Shown here: piece by piece, positions 63,840-64,000 of the stretch | Layout of the letters: every line of letters starts with the position of its first letter | How positions within the stretch are numbered: position 1 is the stretch's first letter | Position numbers and translations under genes: made by a program | Assembly: GCF_026013645.1 (NCBI RefSeq) | Contig: NZ_CP110224.1 | Coordinates: 1,550,001-1,614,000, forward strand | Source: Virgibacillus natechei | Lineage (GTDB): Bacteria; Bacillota; Bacilli; Bacillales; Amphibacillaceae | Direction of reading: 5' to 3' | Length of the DNA: 64,000 nt | The notes under the pieces: model-generated | What the model saw: only the letters and a program-made list of their open reading frames with translations | The model's database searches: none | What the model was told of the DNA's origin: nothing

Positions 63840-64000
63840 CTAATGCTGTTTGATTTCTTCAGCTAATTTTGTTACTAAATTATTTGCACGTTCGACAAGG
63901 TTAGCTGGGAAATTTTCTTCTTCGCCATACTCTACTCCATGTGGGTAATAATGTTTCCCTAATAATGGAGTTAAAAGCTTTATTACAGCATTTCCACGGT
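63840..64000 (-). CDS. YugN-like (YlbA) protein, 3' end only
   Basis: The last 53 residues of a minus-strand gene that runs past the window edge: GKHYYPHGVEYGEEENFP, then LVERANNLVTKLAEEI and stop at 63840. B. subtilis has ylbA, a YugN-like gene, after the cta genes. The assignment rests on position and a loose likeness of the tail. Codons are in frame to the edge, with no stop. Confidence 0.55.
   Translation of the reverse strand, partial: RGNAVIKLLTPLLGKHYYPHGVEYGEEENFPANLVERANNLVTKLAEEIKQH

Overview
The window looks like the chromosome of a low-GC, endospore-forming Bacillaceae, most like the Oceanobacillus/Virgibacillus group. The evidence is AT-rich Gram-positive gene architecture with strong AGGAGG sites, many TTG/GTG starts, sporulation genes (a spoVA cluster, a YjcZ peptide, a Spo0E-like phosphatase), and gene order matching the Bacillus subtilis yku, ykq-ykr-pdh, ykt-yla and pyc-cta regions. 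No rRNA, tRNA, CRISPR array, prophage or intact insertion sequence was seen. Assignments rest on reading motifs and synteny by eye; nothing was searched.

Layout. 1-4.2 kb: CstA-type transporter, a small protein ending in Cys-Cys, an ArsA-family ATPase and a quinone-reductase-like dehydrogenase. 4.2-8.0 kb: a minus-strand, extra spoVA operon (DUF1657, YhcN/YlaJ lipoprotein, SpoVAC, SpoVAD, SpoVAEb, DUF1657, DUF421 with a DUF1657-like tail). Its gene content matches the spoVA2mob operon known for raising spore heat resistance. 8.1-20 kb: nitroreductase, lipoproteins, YwpF, a Ktr potassium channel, YjcZ, an HtrA-like protease with a zinc-ribbon partner, signal peptidase, Spo0E-like protein, FbpB-like peptide, EamA transporter, YkyB and an Sco copper protein. 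20-23 kb: yku-type genes (Tat-dependent phosphoesterase, the c-di-AMP sensor DarB, YkuS, YkuV). 23.5-27 kb: a heterodimeric ABC exporter.

27-38 kb is syntenic with B. subtilis: ktrC, rnjA, rpoY, a broken or frameshifted tiny gene, ykrA, def, ykyA and the pdhABCD operon. 38-44 kb holds DegV, DUF4317, a BCCT osmolyte transporter that seems to start at AUU, and a deacetylase lipoprotein, among dense intergenic repeats. 44.5-50.5 kb holds SR1P, a nitronate monooxygenase and yktA, yktB, yktC, ylaF, ylaH, ylaI, ylaL and ylaN homologues. 50.9-62.4 kb is pycA plus the complete caa3 oxidase set ctaA, ctaBCDEF, ctaG and a CtaM-like gene. An AI-2E family permease and the 3' end of a YugN-like gene close the window.

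How parts fit together. The Sco protein, CtaA, CtaB, CtaG and CtaM-like proteins supply copper and haem A to the CtaCDEF oxidase. PycA and PDH are the two main fates of pyruvate, and CstA-type proteins import small carbon sources. DarB, the Ktr channel subunits and PycA are all linked to c-di-AMP control in B. subtilis. Between genes lie at least three families of short hairpin-forming repeats (about 13 copies). In two families the stem bases change in compensating pairs, and this is the most unexplained structure in the window.
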